Assembly (NCBI GenBank): GCA_011799875.1 | Contig: CM022303.1 | Location: 65,800,171-65,864,170 of the forward strand | DNA: 64,000 nucleotides | Reading direction: 5' to 3' | Source of the DNA: Thinopyrum elongatum | Lineage: Eukaryota; Streptophyta; Magnoliopsida; Poales; Poaceae | Part shown: positions 11,571 to 24,824 of the stretch, in pieces | Layout: every line of letters begins with the position of its first letter | How positions within the stretch are numbered: the stretch's first letter is position 1 | Position numbers and translations under genes: made by a program | Notes under the pieces: generated by a model | Told to the model about the DNA's origin: nothing | Database searches by the model: none | What the model saw: only the letters and a program-made list of their open reading frames with translations

Positions 11571-13715
11571 TTAAGACCCTTATTGATGAGGCACGGGTTA
11601 CGCACTAGGATCATGGATCCATGTCGGCCTTGGCTACGGCCTACTTCTCTAAGATTTTCACTGCTGATTCTTCTCTCTGTGCGGATCCAGTTATTAATCT
11701 GATAAAAACCCGTGTGACTGACCGCATGAACGATGGCCTGTGCACAGATTTTTCTGACAAGGAAATAGCTGATGCCCTGTTCCAGTTTGGACCACTCAAG
11801 GCACCAGGTCCGGATGGCTTCCCCGCCCGCTTCTTCCAGAGGAACTGGGCAGTTATGAGGGAGCGGGTTATTGCAGGGATGAAGTAGTTCTTCCGCACAG
11901 GGATCATGCCTGAGGGGGTGAACGACACTTCCATTGTTCTAATTCCGAATGTGGATAACCCGGAGAGGCTTACTCAGTTCCGCCCAATAAGCCTATGCAA
12001 TGTCATATACAAGGTGGTGGCAAAGTGCCTGGTGAACCATCTGCGACCTATTCTGGATGATATTATCTCACCTAAGTAGAGTGCCTTTGTTCCTGGAAGG
12101 ATGATCACAGATAATGCTCTAATTGCCTTTGAGTGTTTTCACTTTATTCAGTAGGAGAAGGACCCTAGCAAGAGCTTCTGTGCATACAGGTTGGATTTGT
12201 CCAAGGCTTACGACAGGGTGGACTTGATCTTCTTGGAGCGGATGATGAAAAATATGGGCTTCGCTCGCCGGTGGGTGGACTGGATTATGGCTTGCGTCAC
12301 CTCGGTGAGATACTCAGTAAAATTCAATGGAACCCTCTTGGAATCATTTGCACCGTCGCGTGGGCTATGGCAAGGTGATCCATTGTTCCCATTGCTATTC
12401 ATTTTTATGGCTGATGGTCTATCCGCTCTATTGAAAGTTGGGGAGGAAAAAGGTGGTTATACCCCGCTGAAAATATGTCGGAGAGCACCGGTTGTGTCTC
12501 ACTTACTGTTCACAGATGACACTTTGTTGTTTCTTAAAGCGGAAGAGGACGAAGCTAAAAGCATCTAGGAAGTGCTAAACACATACGCTAATGCAACTGG
12601 GCAATATATTAATCCGGCTAAGTGTAGTGCCCTGTTTGGCACCTCATGTCCAGCGAACAAGCAAGATGTGGTCAGAGCCACGCTCCATGTAGGTACAGTC
12701 ACATTCGAAGAAAAGTACCTAGGCCTCCCTATGCCAGAAGGTCGCATGTCGCGAGGTAAATTCCAGAGCTTGCAATCCCGGCTGCTGAAACGGATTATTG
12801 CGTGGGGTGACACCCTCTCTCTTGCTGGCAAGGAGATTATGATCAAGGCAATAGCTCAGGCCATCCCTCTTATATTATGGGTGTTTTGAAATTACACATG
12901 TCAGTCTGTAATGATCTGAACAGAATGGTCCGAAACTTTTGGTGGGGGGCTTCGGAAGGCAAACGGAAAACACATTGGCTAGCATGGCGAAAGATTCAAG
13001 CACAGAAAAGCAAGGGTGGATTGGGATTCAGAGATTTCCACCTTTTAAACCAGGCTCTCCTAGCGAGACAAGCCTGGCGTCTTCTAACTAATCCCAACAG
13101 CTTGTGTGCGTAGGTCCTCAAGGCGCGGTACTATCATGATGGGCGCCTCGAAGATATACGGTCTTCGCAGGGAATGCCTCTCCGACATGGCAGGCAATTC
13201 AGCATGGCCTCGAGCTCTTGAAAAAGGGCATAATATGGTGCGTCGGCGATGGGCGGAACATCCGCATATGGCGCGACCGGTGGCTACCGAGGGAGCCGTC
13301 ATGCTAACCTATCACCTCGCAGGGTACATGCTGCCTGAGGAGGGTGGCGGAGCTCATAGACGGAGATGGGTCCTGGCGCGTGGACCTTCTCCGCCGATAC
13401 TTCCTACTGGCGGATGTTGACGTCATCACCACCATCCGCACGTCGCCCCGCGTCCCTGACGACATTATTGCATGGGCTTCGGAGAGGAACGATATCTTCA
13501 CCGTTCGATCCACCTATCGCCTAGCCATGGACGAGCACGAGCGTCCATTGGCATCCGCCATGAGCAGGGCACCGGATGGTCGTCGCGCCATCTGGAAGAT
13601 CATATGGTGGTGCCCTGCTCCCCCAAAGGTACGCGTGTTCGCTTGGAGAGTCGCCACCAATTCACTTGCTACTTGGGCCAATAAAGCCCCACGACACCTT
13701 GAGCTTATTGATATC
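11571..13715 (+). pseudogene. LINE A reverse transcriptase, broken
   Basis: RT blocks are seen in order: LKAPGPDGFPARFF (about 11797), FRPISLCNVIYKVVAKCLVN (about 11980), LDLSKAYDRVD (12191), GDPLFPLLF (12374) and LLFTDDTLLF (12509), where F-A-D-D is usual. GGLGFRDFHLLNQALLARQAW (about 13018) and the connector to APPKVRVFAWR (about 13620) follow. TAG or TGA stops interrupt it near 11887, 12079, 12154 and 12566, and frames change near 12885 and 13110. The 3' end is cut by Copia 2 after ...HLELIDI. The intact enzyme copies LINE RNA at the nicked target. Confidence 0.9.
13711..13715. repeat. Target-site duplication of Copia 2, left (atatc)
   Basis: The five bases atatc precede the LTR start at 13716 and recur at 26585-26589 directly after the other LTR. 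Joining at one copy gives an uninterrupted LINE reading frame (GAT ATC TGC CCC), which confirms the duplication. Confidence 0.93.
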
Positions 13716-15470
13716 AGTTGGGAAGCGTTGCATGGAAAACAAAAAATTTCTATGCCCACACAAGATCTATCAAGGAGATGCATAGCACCGAGAGAGAAGA
13801 GTGTGTCTACGTACCCTCGTAGACCGTAAGCGGAAGCGTTTCACAACGCGGTTGATGTAGTCGAACTTCTTCGCGCTCCAACCGATCAAGTACCGAACGT
13901 ACGGCACCTCTGGGTTCTGCACACGTTCATCTCGGTGACGTCCTCGCCTTCTTAATCTAGCAAGACGGACGAAGTTGTAGATGAGTTCCGTTAGCACGAC
14001 GGCGTGGTGACGGTGATGGTGAAGTGATCTCCGCAGGGCTTCACCTAAGCACTACGAAAATATGACCGGGGGTGTAAACGGTGGAGGGGGACGCCGCACA
14101 CGGCTAGGCAATTGTCTTAGGTGTGCTAGGCGCCCCCTCCTCATATATATAGGTGGGAGGGAGAGGGGAGAGGCCAAGGGGCGCCCCAAGTAGGTCCGAA
14201 TCCTACTTGGGCTCCTGCCCTTGGCCGCGCCCCCCTGCCATGTTTGTCGGAGGGGGAAGGAAAGAGGGGGGGAGAGGGCAGGAAGTGGGAATCCTAATCC
14301 ACACTTACCTTTCCCTTCTCCCATTTCCTTCTCCTCCTTACGCTGGCCCATATGGGGGGCGCACCAGCCCCTTGTGGCTGGTGCGTTTCCGCTCTTGGCC
14401 CATAAGGCCCATATCTTTTGCCGGTGTTCGGAACCCCTTCCGGTGACCCGATAAGTACCCGGTACCCCCTGAAACACTTCCGGTGTCCGAATACTATCGT
14501 CCTATATATCAATATTTACCTCTCGACCATTTCGAGACTCCTCGTCATGTCTGTGATCTCATCCGGGAGTCCGAACAACATTCGGTCACCAAATCACATA
14601 ACTCATATAATACTATATCGTCATCGAACGTTAAGCGTGCGGACCCTACGGGTTCGAGAACTATGTAGACATGACCGAGACACCTCTCCGGTCAATAACC
14701 AATAGCAGAACCTGGATGCCCATTTTGGCTCCATAATATTCTACGAAGATCTTTATCGGTCGAATCGTTATGACAACATATGTAATTCCCTTTGTCCATC
14801 GGTATGTTACTTGCCCGAGATTCGATCGTCGGTATCTTCGTACCTAGTTCAATCTCGTTACGGGCAAGTCTCTTTACTCGTTCTGTAATACATCACCTCG
14901 TGACCAACTCCTTAGTCATTTGCTTGCAAGCTTATGATGTGTATTACCGAGAGGGTCAGAGATACCTCCCCGATACTCAGAGTGACAAATCCTAATCTCG
15001 ATCTATGCCAACTCAACAAACACCTTCGGAGATACCTGTAGAGCATCTTTATAATCACCCAGTTACATTGTGACGTTTGATAGTGCACAAGGTATTCCTC
15101 CGGTATCTGGGAGTTGCATAATCTCATAGTCGAAGGAATAAGTATTTGACATGAAGAAAGCAATAGCAATAAAACTGAATGATCATTATGTTAAGCTAAC
15201 GGATGGGTCTTGTCCATCACATCATTCTCCTAATGATGTGATCCCGTTATCACATGACAACTTATGTCCATGGTTAGGAAACCTTAACCATCTTTGATCA
15301 ACGAGCTAGTCAAGTAGAGGCTCACTAGGGACACGGTGTTTGTTTATGTATTCACACATGTATTTAGGTTTCCGATCAATACAATTCTAGCATGAATAAT
15401 AAACCTTTATCATGAATAAGGAAATATAAAATAACAACTTTATTATTGTTTCTAGGGCATATTTCCTTTA
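13716..15470 (-). repeat. Copia 2 3' LTR
   Basis: It is the LTR copy on the left, at the 3' end of the element. Its outer bases are changed: agttggg instead of tgttggg at 13716, and ctttagtctcccac at the inner boundary, where the polypurine tract reads gtgggagact on the - strand. Body matches 24825-26584. Confidence 0.92.
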
Positions 15471-15879
15471 GTCTCCCACTTGCACTAGAGTCAATAATCC
15501 AGCTCACATCACCATGTAATTAACACCCATAGATCACATCGCCATGTGACTAACACCCGGGAGTTTACTAGAGTCAATAATCTAGTTCACATCGCCATGT
15601 GATTAACACCCAAAGAGTACTAAGGTATGATCATGTTTTGTTTGTGAGAAAGGTTTAGTCAACGGGTCTGCTACATTCAGATCCGTATGTGTTTTGCAAG
15701 TTTCTATGTCTACAATGCTCTGCATGGAGCTACTATAGCTAATTGCTCCCACTTTCAATATGTATCCAGATTGAGACTCAGAGTCATCTGAACCGGTGTT
15801 AAAGCTTGCATCGACGTAACCCTTTACGATGAACTCTTTATCACCTCCATAACCGAGAAATATTTCCTTAGTCCTCTTA

Positions 15880-16814
15880 GGTAACTAAGGATAATTTTGA
15901 CCGCTGTCTAGTGATCTACTCCTGGATCACTATTGTACCCCCTTGCCAAACTCATGGCAAGGTACACAATAGGTCTTGTACACAGTATGGCATACTTTAT
16001 AGAACCTATGGCTGAGGCATAGGGAATGACTTTCATTCTCTCTCTATCTTCTGCCGTGGTCTGGTTTTGAGTCTTACTCAACTTCACACCTTGTAACACA
16101 GGCAAGAACCCTTTCTTTGACTGATCCATTTTGAACTTCTTCAAAATCTTGTCAAGGTATGTGCTTTGTGAAAGTCCTATTAAGTGTCTCGATCTATCCC
16201 TATAGATCTGGATGCCCAATATATAAGTAGCTTCACCGAGGTATTTCATTGAAAAATTCTTATTCAAGTATCCTTTTATGCTATCCAGAAATTCTATATC
16301 ATTTCCAATCAACAATATGCCATCCACATATAATATCAGAAATGCTACAGAGCTCCCACTCACTTTCTTGTAAATACAGGCTTCACCGAAAGTCTGTATA
16401 AAACCATATGCTTTGATCACCTCATCAAATCATATATTCCAACTCCGACATGCTTGCACCAGTCCATAGATGGATCACTGGAGCTTGCATACTTTGTTAG
16501 CACCTTTAGGATCGACAAAACCTTCTGGTTGTATCATATACAACTCTTCTTTAAGAAAATCCATTAAGGAATGCAGTTTTGACGTCCATTTGCCAGATTT
16601 CATAATCATAAAATGTGGCAATTGCTAACATTATTCGGACGGACTTAAGCATCGCTACGGGTGAGAAAGTCTCATCGTAGTCAACCACTTGAACTTGTCG
16701 AAAACCTTTTGCGACAAGTCGAGCTTTGTAGATAGTGACATTACTATCAGCGTCAGTCTTCTTCTTGAAAATCCATTTATTCTTAATGGCTTGCCGATCA
16801 TCGGGCAAGTCCAC
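15880..16814 (-). pseudogene. Copia 2 reverse transcriptase/RNase H part of pol, broken
   Basis: Reading right to left: NKWIFKKKTDADSNVTIYKARLVAKGF and DETFSPVAMLKSVRIMLAIA (16814-16551), the N-terminal Copia RT blocks, then a stop after TAFLNGFS. The 16420-15908 frame has FLILYVDGILLIGND, where the catalytic YVDD has become YVDG. MKYLGEATYILGIQIYRDRS and later RNase H-region pieces with stops follow. The frame joins at its right edge, across the nested insertion, to KVWTLVD at about 21090. In a live element this makes cDNA inside virus-like particles; here it is dead. Confidence 0.9.
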
Positions 16815-19800
16815 TGTGACGACCCCGGCTTAATCGTGCACTAATCATACACGCAAATGCACACGATCAAGCCTAAGGACTCACTTGAAGATATCACAAC
16901 ACAACTCTAAAACATAAATAAAGTCATACAAGCTTTATATTACAAGCCAGGGCCTCAAGGGCTCGAATATATAGCTCGATGGCATACAAGTGTCAGCGGA
17001 AGCATCAGATATCTGGGTACAGATATATTACAGAAATAGAGATAAGCCTTTAGGAAGGCGGGGCAAAATAAAACACTATGATCGAAAGGCGTAGGCCTCC
17101 TGCCTAGGACCCTCCAAATCCTACTCCTGGCCGTCTGTCGGCTCCTCGTAGTAGTACTCGCCCGGAGGGTAGAAGTAGTAGTCGTAGTCGTCGACGGGGG
17201 CAGCTAACTCAGGGGCTCCGTCATCTGGTTGCGTCAAGTGGATATGGGGAGAAAAAGAAAAATAAAGCATACGTGAGTACTCATCCGAAGTACTCAGCAA
17301 GCAAGGATCTACACTACATATGCAACATTTTCAAAGAAGGGCTGTATATGTGGACTGGGCTGCAGAAATACCAGAATAGAGGGGAGAGTCTAGTCCTACC
17401 GAAGACTAGCATCTTCAGCGGTCTTGCAGCATTAGAAGAGTGCAGATTAATATAATGTAAAGTAGTAGTAATGTCATCAACCTAGGCCAGAGATCCTTCC
17501 TCGACTCCCTACGAGAAAGCAATCCCAGAGCCATACTATCCATTACATCTCAAGTCACCAGTTCTAATTGTACCGATCGGGATACAACTCCGAGTGTCCG
17601 TTACCGTAGGACAGGCTATCGATAGATTAGTTCTTCCCTGCAGGGGTGCACCAACTTACCCACCACGCTCGATTAACTCCGGCCGGACATACTTTTCTGG
17701 GTCATGCCCGGCCTCGGCCAAACGATACGCCGCAACCTGACCTAGGCTTAAAAGAGAGGTCAGCACGCCGGACTAAACCTATGCCCCCAGGGGTCTTGGG
17801 CCATCGCCCCGGGAACTCCTGCACGTTACGGGGCCATCGAGAGCAGACCTAGCAACCCCTTATACAAGCGCGGTTGCGTTACCAGTCCAACTCGGCGTGC
17901 GCCGCTCCTTACTGACGTCAAATAAGCTTCGGCTGATGTATACGATGCAGAACGCCCATACTATGCCCACATGATGGTTAGTGCTATCAGGCCAGAGGCC
18001 CCTCGGATCAAATATCCAAACCGTTAGTGTGTTGGTAGTGCGGTAACGAGCAGAGACTCCCGAAAGATGTGACCCTGTCGCCCCGTCTCGAGGACTTGCG
18101 GCAAGGGCTAGGAATGCCCGGCCACGCCTCGTGTTCAAATCTCGGGCACCATCCAGGTCCACCCGACTCTCGCAAGACCGTCGGGAACTCAGGTCCACCT
18201 CTACGGGGTGGTACCACCTGTCCCTCCAATCATGCAGTATAAGTAACTCTCACGGGTACCCCTTAGGGCCGACCCGTCTTTATCCAGAATAATCAATATC
18301 AGCAGTAATCTAAAGGCATTCGTGTGGCTACCACATCAATAAGGAATCCAAGGCATCACCCTCGTTGGATTCCCACCTGACGTAAACTTCAAGGTGAACT
18401 AAAGAGGTATGACCCTCGAGGTCCACTCTTGAGCCGTTGCACGATGATGTCGTTATCGGGGGTGGTGTAGGAGGAATCACCCTCGCTTACCATGACCGAA
18501 TAACTAACCTACAAGGTTATCATCAGAAGTGCTGACGAGGTATCACACTCGGCACTCGATATTAACCCAGTAGTGTCGAGCAGTTAAGGGGGAAGTGACG
18601 TGCAATGTCGGGGCCTGGTCTTCGATCCCGTTGATCGGGTCTTCTGAGAATCCAGCGGGGCAGTCGGGATAAAGTGGGGTCTCTGACAGGTCTCTACCCA
18701 GCCTATACTAAACAGTTTAGGATAACAGGTAGGTATCAAAAGCAGGTTACAATTAAACAGGCTATGCAGCAGATATAGGATAACAGTAGCAGCAACAACT
18801 TCTAATGCAAGCATAAGAGAGAGAAGAGTAGGCGATTTCGGAATGCTCAAAAGGGGGGGTGCTTGCTTGGTTGCTCAGCGGCAAGGGCAAGATCGTCAAC
18901 TGCGTCGTCGGGCTCCTGAGCTGCGTCGGTCTCGGGAGCGACGTCGACGTCGGGGTCTACCGAGAGAGAAGAGGGGGAAGAAACATATAAATGCATAGCA
19001 AACAATGCAACACAGGGTATGCTATGCTAGGATGCAGTGCAGGGTTGCCTACAGATGCACCTAAGTCATTTTAGTTATTTTAGGATTAACGCGGGATTTA
19101 TTATCCGGTGTATAAGCACTATTCATCTACCGGATATGGCCTCGAAGTTGCGGTTTCACCTACGTAGGGAGTTCCGGCATCAAAACAGACGACACGATCA
19201 GATTCGTCTCGTCGTTCTGAGCAACTTTCATGTATTAAGTTTTTCGATCTGAGCTATGGTTTAAAAATTATTAATTTTTGAAGTTTAAATGATTTTCTGG
19301 AATTATTTTTATTAACAGAAATGATTTATGATGTCAGTATGACTAGGTGATGATGTCAGCAGTCAACAGCCTCGCTGACCAGGGTCAAACCTGACATGTG
19401 GGTCCAGTGGGACCCACATGTCAGCCTCTGTTAGCCTAACATAATTTGATTAAAACTAATCAGAGGTTAATTATCCACTGGGTCCCACATGTCAGTGCCT
19501 CATTAACTAACTAATGAACTTTTATTTATAAAAATGTTTTAATTAATTTAATTATACGGTGGGGCCCGTATGTCAGTGACTAGGCTGCCCAGTCAGCACA
19601 GTTGACTAGGTCAACCAGTCAACTGGGGCCCCCAGGGCCCACGATCAGTGGTTCAGGGGTGGGACCCACTCATGCCATGTCGGCGACGTCGCCGGAGTTG
19701 CTCCGGCGACCGAAATCGCGGCGGCCGATCGCTGGAGCGCGTCGGAATTGCGCTGCGGGGCACCGTTTCACGCGCGGTTTGCTGCGTTCGAATGCTGGAA

Positions 19801-21084
19801 GAGCGCCGCGTTGAGTGGTGACCTTGGACCGACTGGAGATGGCTGGAAATGGCGCCGGCGATGAGCCAAAACGGCGCCGGAGTTCGGGCCTCATCGGGTT
19901 CGACGCTACACGGCGCGGGGAGGGGTGCTAGGGGTCTCGCTGGACTCGCACGAGCTCCAGGAGCTCGATGCTGGGTCCGGTTGCGCGTGACGGCGACGCT
20001 GGCCACGGCAACGAGCTCGTCGGCGGCCGCGGGTTTGGGCATTCACGGTGCGGCGAGCTACGGACGCGGCAGGATAAGGGAGAAGAGGGAGTGGGTGTCG
20101 GAGCTCACCGAGCGGCACGCCGAAGGCCCTCGAAAGGTTAGTAGCAGCAGGACGTCGCTGGGGAAGAAGGGGATCGCCGGCGGCAGCAGCAAAGGGGGCG
20201 GCTCGATCCGCGCGTTGCGGGGCTCCCCGGCTCCCGTTCGTGGTCGGAGACGATGCAATCGACGACGGCGGAGCTGATGGGCTTGGTGACGAGGCGAGGC
20301 GACGGCGGTGGCTACGCAAACGGCGGAGGGGCGGCGATGGTTGCTCTCGGGCAACGCGAGTAGAGGGAGAGAGAGAGCGTGCTAGCGAGGGGAGAGAGGG
20401 AAGAATGGTCGAGGAGGACAAGGGGAGGTGGATGGGGTGCGTCCTTATCCTCGCGGGCGTCGGTGGCTGTCGGTGGCGTCGGCGTGTCGACGCCGCGCCG
20501 GCGCGCGCGCGCTCGGCCAAGGTGCGGCCGACACGACGAAGGAAAGAGAGGGATTTGGGCCAGGTGGGCTGGTTTTCGGGGCACTGTGCACTTAGGCCCA
20601 GTGCACAGTGCCTCGTTTTATTTTTCTTATTTTCTGTTTTGCCTTTTCTTTATTTATTTTCTGTTTTGTAATTGTTAGACCACTTCTGCTATTTTGTAAA
20701 ATGTGGAACTTGGCCCAAATATTACAGCGCATTATTACCTCTCACCAGAAACTTGTTTGGATAAAGTAAGATTTTATTTGCATTTGATTTAATTATAAAT
20801 GATTTAAATAGTGTTGTTTTGGTGCTATTTCATGTAGTTTGGGTCATTTAGCTAATCCAAGTATCATTGATAATATTTTTATAAATGCTTCTGGAATATT
20901 TGCTATTTTGTGAACATTTTGCCAATAGTGTTTGAGCAAATTTATTTTGCACTTTTGAATTTGAGTTGATTTTCAGAATAGAATTTGAGTTGAATTCTTA
21001 ACCAAAGTGATTAGGCACTGCAAATTGAGATGACTTGGCATACATAGCAGAGTGTCATAGTGACTATTACACAGGGGTGTTACA
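16815..21084 (-). mobile_element. 4,270-bp TG...CA element (giant solo LTR or LARD-like), TSD tccac
   Basis: The ends are tgtgacgacccc at 16815 and ggggtgttaca ending at 21084. On the - strand this reads TGTAACACCCC to GGGGTCGTCACA, a typical Gypsy-like LTR start and end. Flanks tccac (16810-16814) and tccac (21085-21089) form a perfect 5-bp TSD inside Copia 2 pol. There is no primer binding site, polypurine tract, gag or pol, and no internal pair of LTRs that I can see. The simplest reading is a single very long LTR left by recombination, as for long-LTR LARD families such as Sukkula; the family is a guess. It contains a GC-rich block at 19620-20600 with transcript-like composition. Confidence 0.8.
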
Positions 21085-23335
21085 TCCACCAAAGTCCACA
21101 CTTTGTTCTCATACATGGATCCTATCTCAGATTTCATGGCCTCAAGCCATTTGTCGGAATCTGGGCTTATCATAGCTTCTTCATAGTTCGTAGGTTCGCC
21201 ATGATCTTATAACATGACTTTCAGGACAGGATTACCATACCACTCTGGTGCGGAACGTGTTCTGGTCGACCTACGAAGTTCTGTAGTAACTTGATCTGAA
21301 GTTTCATGATCATCATCATTAGCTTCCTCTCTGGTTGGTCTAGGCATCACGGGAACTGTTTTCTGTGATGTGCTACTCTCCAACTTGAGAGAAGGTACAA
21401 TTACCTCATCAAGTTCTACTTTTCTCCCACTCACTTCTTTCGAGAGAAACTCCTTCTCTAGAAAGGACCCAAACTTCGCAATAAAGACCTTGCCTTCGGA
21501 TCTGTGGTAGAAGGTGTACCTGATTGTTTCCTTAGGGTATCCTATGAAGACGCACTTCTTCGATTTAGGTTCGAGTTTATCAGGCTGAAGCCTTTTGACA
21601 TAAGCGTCGCATCCCCAAACTTTTAAGAAATGACAGCTTAGGTTTCTTGCCAAACCACAGTTCATACGATGTCATCTCAACGGATTTAGACAGTGCCCTA
21701 TTTAACGTCAATGCAGCTGTCTCTAATGCATAACCCTAAAACGATAGTGGTAAATCGGTAAGAGACATCATAGATCGCACCATATCTAATAAAGTACGGT
21801 TACGACATTCGGACACACCATTACGCTGTGGTGTTCCAGGTGGCGTGAGTTGTGAAACTATTCCACATTGTTTTAAATGAAGGCCAAACTCGTAACTCAA
21901 ATATTCGCTTCCACGATCAGATCGTATAAACTTTATTTTCTTATTACGATGATTCTCCACTTCACTCTGAAATTCTTTGAACTTTTCAAATGTTTCAGAC
22001 TTGTGTTTCAGCAAGTAGATATATCCATACGTACTCAAATCATCTGTGAAGGTCAGAAAATAACGATACCAGCCACGTGCTTCAACACTCATCGGACCGC
22101 ATACATCGGTATGTATTATTTCCAATAAGTCATTAGCTCGCTCCATTGTTCCGGAGAACGGAGTTTTAGTCATCTTGCCCATGAGGCATGGTTCGCAAGT
22201 ATCAAATGATTCATAATCACGAGTCCAAAAGTCCATCTGTATGGAGTTTCTTCATGCGTTTTGCACCAACATGACCTAAACAGCAGTGCCATAAATATGT
22301 TGTACTATCATTATCAACTTTGCATCCTTTGGCATCAATATTATGAATATGTGTATCACTACGATCGAGATTCAATAAACCATTTACATTGGGTGTATGA
22401 CCATAGAAGGTTTTATTCATGTAAACAGAACAACAATTATTCTCTGACTTAAATGAATAACCGTATCGCAATAAACATGATCCAATCATATTCATTTTCA
22501 ACGCAAACACCAAATAACATTTATTTAGGTCTAACACTAATCCCGAAGGTAGAGGGAGTGTGTGATGGTGATCTTATCAACCTTGGAATCACTTCCAACA
22601 CACATCGTCACCTTGCCATTAACTAGTCTCTGTTCATTTTGCAACTCCTGTTTCGAGTTACTAATCTTAGCAACTGAACCGGTATCAAATACCCAGGAGC
22701 TACTATGAACACTAGTAAAGTACACATCAATAACATGTTTATCAAATATACATTTGTTCACTTTGCCATCCTTCTTATCCGCCAAGTATTTGGGGCAGTT
22801 CCACTTCTAGTGACTATTCCCTTTGCAATAGAAGCACTCAGTTTCAGGCTTAGGTCCAGCTTTAGGCTTCTTCACGGGAGCGGCAACTTGTTTGCCATTC
22901 TTCTTGAAGTTCCATTTCTTTCCCTTGCCCTTTTTCGTGAAACTAGTGGTCTTGTTAACCATCAACACTTGATGCTCTTTCTTGATTTCTACCTTCGCCG
23001 ATTTCAGCATCGTGAAGAGCTCGGGAATCATTTTCGTCATCCCTTACATATTATAGTTCATCACGAAGTTCTAGTAGCTTGGTGATAGTGACTAGAGAAC
23101 TCTGTCAATCACTATCTTATCTGGAAGATTAACTCCCACTTGATTCAAGCGATTGTAGTACCCAGACATTCTGAGCACATGCTCACTGGCTGAGCTATTC
23201 TCCTCCATCTTGTAGGCAAAGTACTTATCAGAGGTCTGATACCTCACGACATGGGCATGAGTCTGAAATACCAATTTCAGCTCTTTGGCACATCTCATAT
23301 GCTCCGTGGCGTTCAAAATGTTTTTCAAGTCCCGG
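21085..23335 (-). pseudogene. Copia 2 gag, protease and integrase, broken
   Basis: From right to left: gag C-terminus (23328-22807) with zinc knuckle CFYCKGNSH..KWNC, the usual CX2CX4HX4C with a stop codon at one spacer residue. Next come protease WVFDTGSVAKI (about 22690), and integrase with HCCLGHVGAKRMKKLH and CEPCLMGK forming the HHCC finger. DDE-region pieces HTDVCGPM, FTDDLSTYGYIY, RSDRGSEYLS and TPQRNGVSECRN follow, then KVWGCDAYVKRLQPDKLEPKSKK. Stops or frame breaks occur near 22785, 22537, 22236 and 21665. It ends at KVWTLVD, cut by the nested 4.27-kb element. Confidence 0.9.
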
Positions 23336-24824
23336 TTCTAAGTCGTAAAGCATGGCGCACTAAACTATCAAATAGTCATCATACCGAGCTTGTCAAACGT
23401 TCATAACGTCTGCATCTGCTCCTATAATAAGTCTGTCACCTAGCGGTGCATCAAGGACATAATTCTTCTGTGTAGCAATGAGGATAATCCTCAAATCACG
23501 GACCCAGTCCGCATCATTGCTACTATAATCTTTCAACTTATTTTTCTCTAGGAACATATCAAAAATAAGGGAGCTATATCGCGAGCTATTGATCTACAAT
23601 ATAGATTTGCAAATACTATCAGGACTAAGTTCATGATAAATTAAGTTCAATTAATCAAATTACTAATGAACTCCCACTTAAATCAACATCCTTCAAGTTG
23701 TCTAAGTGATACATAATTCATATCAACTAACCCATGTCCGATCATCACGTGAGATGGGGTAGTCATCAATGGTGAACATATCTATGTTGATCATATCTAC
23801 TATATGACTCATGTTCGACCTTTCGGTCTCCAGTGTTCCAAGGCCATGTCTGTACATGCTAGGCTCGTGAAGTTTAACCCAAGTATTCCACGTGTGTAAA
23901 TCTGGTTTACACCCGTTGTATGTGAACGTAGAGTCTATCACACCCGATCATCACGTGGTGTCTCGAAACGATGAACTGTAGCAATGGTGCATACTCAGGG
24001 AGAACACTTTTACCTTGAAATTTAGTGAAGGGATCATCTTATAATGCTACCGCCGTACTTAGCAAAATAGGATGCATAAAAGATAAACATCACCTGCAAT
24101 CAAAATATGTGACATGATATAGCCATCATCATCTCGTGCTTTTGATCTCCATCTCCAAAGCATCGTCATGATCTCCATCGTCACCGGCTCGACACCTTGA
24201 TCTCCATCGTTGCGTCGTGGTCGTCTCGCCAACTACTGCTTCTTCAACTATAGCTAATGCATAGCGATAAAGTAAAGCAATTACATGGCATTTGCATTTC
24301 ATACAATAAAGAGACAACCATAAGGCTCTTGCCGGTTGCCAACAAATTACAAACATGATCATCTCATACAATAACGTATATCACATCATGTCTTGACCAT
24401 ATCACATCACAACATGCCCTCCAAAAACAAGTTAGACGTCCTCTACTTTGTTGTCGCAAGTTTTACGTGGCTGCTACGGGCTTCTAGCAAGAACCGTTCT
24501 TACCTACGGCAAAGACCACAACGGTGATTTATCAAGTATGTTGTTTTAACCTTCTTCAAGGAACGGCCGCAGTCAAATTCGATTCAACTAATGTAGGAGA
24601 AACAGACACCCGCCAACCATCTTTATGCAAAACTAGTTGCATGTCAGTCAGTGGAACCGGTATCATATGCATGGACATGTAAGGTTGGTCCAGGCCGCTT
24701 CATCCCACAATACCGCCGAATCAAAATAAGACGTTGGTGGTAAGCAGTATGACTATCACCGCCCACAACTCTTTGTGTTCTACTCGTGCATATCATCTAC
24801 GCATAGACCTGGCTCGGATGCCAC
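23336..24824 (-). other. Copia 2 gag N-terminal remnant and 5' leader
   Basis: This is internal sequence between gag and the 5' LTR. The part 24471-24824 matches the leader of Copia 1 (3144-3496). The part 23340-24100 should encode the gag N-terminus, but only short fragments (such as 23723-23941) are open. I see no other gene. Confidence 0.7.

Noticed and set aside
19602..20678. Overlapping ORFs of up to 200 codons in a GC-rich block on both strands
   Set aside because: They lie inside the 4.27-kb TG...CA element, are open because of high GC, and show no motif. Arginine/alanine/proline-rich on both strands.
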